From Nemertoderma westbladi (lineage: Eukaryota; Xenacoelomorpha; Nemertodermatida; Nemertodermatidae): 64,000 nucleotides of DNA. Location of the stretch: NCBI GenBank assembly GCA_032718475.1, contig JAUCBJ010003043.1, forward strand, positions 1 through 64,000, read 5' to 3'. A program made the translations under genes and the position numbers. This document shows, one piece after another, positions 62,651-64,000 of this stretch. Below the pieces are notes generated by a model that made no database searches, was not told where the DNA came from, and saw only the letters and a list, made by a program, of their open reading frames with translations. Position 1 is the first letter of the stretch, and the number at the start of each line of letters is the position of its first letter.

Positions 62651-64000
62651 GAGGCATTCATAGTAAATGTATGAAGTAGGGAATGAAGATCGTAGAGGCA
62701 TTCATAGTAAATGTATGGAGGAGGGAAAGAACGTAGAGGCATTCATAGTAAATGTATGTAGGAAAGAACGTAGAGGCATTCATAGTAAATGTATGTAGGA
62801 AAGAACGTAGAGGCATTCATAGTAAATGTATGTAGGAAAGAACGTAGAGGCATTCATAGTAAATGTATGTAGGAAAGAACGTAGAGGCATTCATAGTAAA
62901 TGTATGGAGTAGGAAGAGAACGTAGAGGCATTCATAGTAAATGTATGTAGGAAAGAACGTAGAGGCATTCATAGTAAATGTATGTAGGAAAGAACGTAGA
63001 GGCATTCATAGTAAATGTATGGAGTAGGGAAAGAACGTAGAGGCATTCATAGTAAATGTATGTAGGAAAGAACGTAGAGGCATTCATAGTAAATGTATGT
63101 AGGAAAGAACGTAGAGGCATTCATAGTAAATGTATGTAGGAAAGAACGTAGAGGCATTCATAGTAAATGTATGTAGGAAAGAACGTAGAGGCATTCATAG
63201 TAAATGTATGTAGGAAAGAACGTAGAGGCATTCATAGTAAATGTATGTAGGAAAGAACGTAGAGGCATTCATAGTAAATGTATGTAGGAAAGAACGTAGA
63301 GGCATTCATAGTAAATGTATGTAGGAAAGAACGTAGAGGCATTCATAGTAAATGTATGGAGTAGGGAAAGAACGTAGAGGCATTCATAGTAAATGTATGT
63401 AGGAATGAACGTAGAGGCATTCATAGTAAATGTATGTAGGAAAGAACGTAGAGGCATTCATAGTAAATGTATGGAGTAGGGAAAGAACGTAGAGGCATTC
63501 ATAGTAAATGTATGTAGGAAAGAACGTAGAGGCATTCATAGTAAATGTATGGAGTAGGGAAAGAACGTAGAGGCATTCATAGTAAATGTATGTAGGAATG
63601 AACGTAGAGGCATTCATAGTAAATGTATGTAGGAAAGAACGTAGAGGCATTCATAGTAAATGTATGGAGTAGGGAAAGAACGTAGAGGCATTCATAGTAA
63701 ATGTATGTAGGAATGAACGTAGAGGCATTCATAGTAAATGAGGAGGGAATGAACGTAGAGGCATTCATAGTAAATGTATGGAGTAGGGAAAGAACGTAGA
63801 GGCATTCATAGTAAATGTATGTAGGAATGAACGTAGAGGCATTCATAGTAAATGTATGTAGGAATGAACGTAGAGGCATTCATAGTAAATGTATGTAGGA
63901 AAGAACGTAGAGGCATTCATAGTAAATGTATGTAGGAAAGAACGTAGAGGCATTCATAGTAAATGTATGGAGGAGGGAAAGAACGTAGAGGCATTCATAG

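Larger units (their letters stand above)
6037..64000 (+). repeat. Giant satellite/minisatellite array, 36-44 bp monomers
   Basis: About 58 kb of uninterrupted head-to-tail repeat, still running at the window edge. The monomer is a 23-nt core, CGTAGAGGCATTC followed by ATAGTAAATG, plus a purine-rich linker. The common linkers are TATGGAGTAGGGAAAGAA and TATGGAGGAGGGAAAGAA (41-bp units), the same with an extra GAA or with AATGAAGAA (44-bp units), TATGTAGGAATGAA or TATGTAGGAAAGAA (37-bp units), and AGTAGGGGGAGAA or AGGAGGGAGAGAA (36-bp units). At roughly 40 bp each this is about 1,400-1,480 copies (estimate). In the main 41-bp form the plus strand has 13 G and 3 C and is 29/41 purine. Orientation never flips in what I read, and no foreign sequence interrupts it. 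Nearly every unit carries one CpG at the core start. Confidence 0.97.
45641..64000 (+). repeat. Array domain 4: 37-bp-dominated monomers
   Basis: From about 45.7 kb, the short linkers TATGTAGGAATGAA and TATGTAGGAAAGAA become the main type. They are mixed with 41-bp units and interrupted by a 36-bp-rich block (48.7-51.2 kb) and a return of 41-bp units (about 55.8-58.7 kb). Internal duplications of offset 419 (46,074/46,493), 644 (47,325/47,969), 545 and 770 bp (54.9-56.6 kb) are visible from repeated unit order. The array leaves the window inside a core. Confidence 0.8.

Noticed and set aside
11856-63879. Dozens of 60-210-residue open frames on the minus strand (starting MPLRS, ending IHLL), with a few on the plus strand
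   Set aside because: They all read the same satellite in rotating frames. Starts and stops fall at the same core positions, and length depends only on how many 36-, 41- or 44-bp units happen to keep frame. No independent coding signal was seen.
6037-64000. CRISPR-like layout: a constant 23-nt repeat with variable 13-21-nt spacers
   Set aside because: Spacers are a handful of variants of one purine sequence, not unique sequences. They are too short, there are no cas genes, and the context is eukaryotic.
6037-64000. Telomeric or G-quadruplex array
   Set aside because: The unit is not a telomere repeat, and each linker has usually only one GGG run, so a quadruplex would need bases from several units. 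Not supported from sequence alone.
6037-64000. Array as an assembly artefact
   Set aside because: Not excluded locally (for example the 1,023-bp duplicate). The many private variants and position-specific higher-order units argue that most of the array is genuine.

Overview
The window looks like metazoan (probably invertebrate) nuclear DNA. The first 6 kb is AT-rich unique sequence with two intron-less coding regions on the plus strand, about 166 bp apart. The rest, from about 6,037 to the window edge, is one head-to-tail tandem array. There is no bacterial gene packing, ribosome-binding site or operon. The species cannot be named from the sequence.

Region 1-6,036 holds a transposon-derived two-gene cassette. 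The 849-residue ORF (886-3435) starts with two C2H2 zinc fingers. It then carries an RNase H-like DDE core that resembles animal CACTA/EnSpm (CMC) transposases: a DD pair, a GDN motif, a CRRCKCH knuckle, DIMHD-x2-EG, and a HYP...GPL...WCMRCEAKH block near the C-terminus. The 518-residue ORF (3602-5158) has an N-terminal Cys/His cluster and blocks that I associate with the partner protein of such elements. Its function is unknown. Upstream lie a CACTA sequence at 538 and, just after it, a cluster of near-palindromic TTGCC...GGCAA motifs (577-692). These could be a 5' end plus subterminal transposase-binding repeats, but no matching 3' end was found. The 3' flank (5159-6036) contains an imperfect inverted repeat (5244-5501) and a hairpin-rich AT segment (5797-5913).

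Region 6,037-64,000 is a satellite/minisatellite of about 58 kb, with roughly 1,400-1,480 monomers (estimate) in a single orientation. Each monomer is a nearly invariant 23-nt core (CGTAGAGGCATTC followed by ATAGTAAATG) plus a purine-rich linker. Linkers come in discrete lengths, mainly 13, 14, 18 and 21 nt, giving monomers of 36, 37, 41 and 44 bp. Linkers look combinatorial, built from a few left, middle and right modules. The array is organised in domains: 41/44-mers (6-34 kb), 44-mer-rich DNA (34-41 kb), a 122-bp trimeric higher-order repeat and recent tandem duplications (41-45.7 kb), and a 37-mer-dominated domain (45.7-64 kb) with a 113-bp trimer and pure 37-mer runs. Shared private variants show duplications at fixed offsets of 443, 1,023, 1,277, 1,489, about 7,019 and 10,279 bp, among others.

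The many short open frames inside the array (minus strand MPLRS...IHLL) are by-products of the repeat and are not annotated as genes. No tRNA, rRNA, CRISPR array or telomeric repeat was seen.
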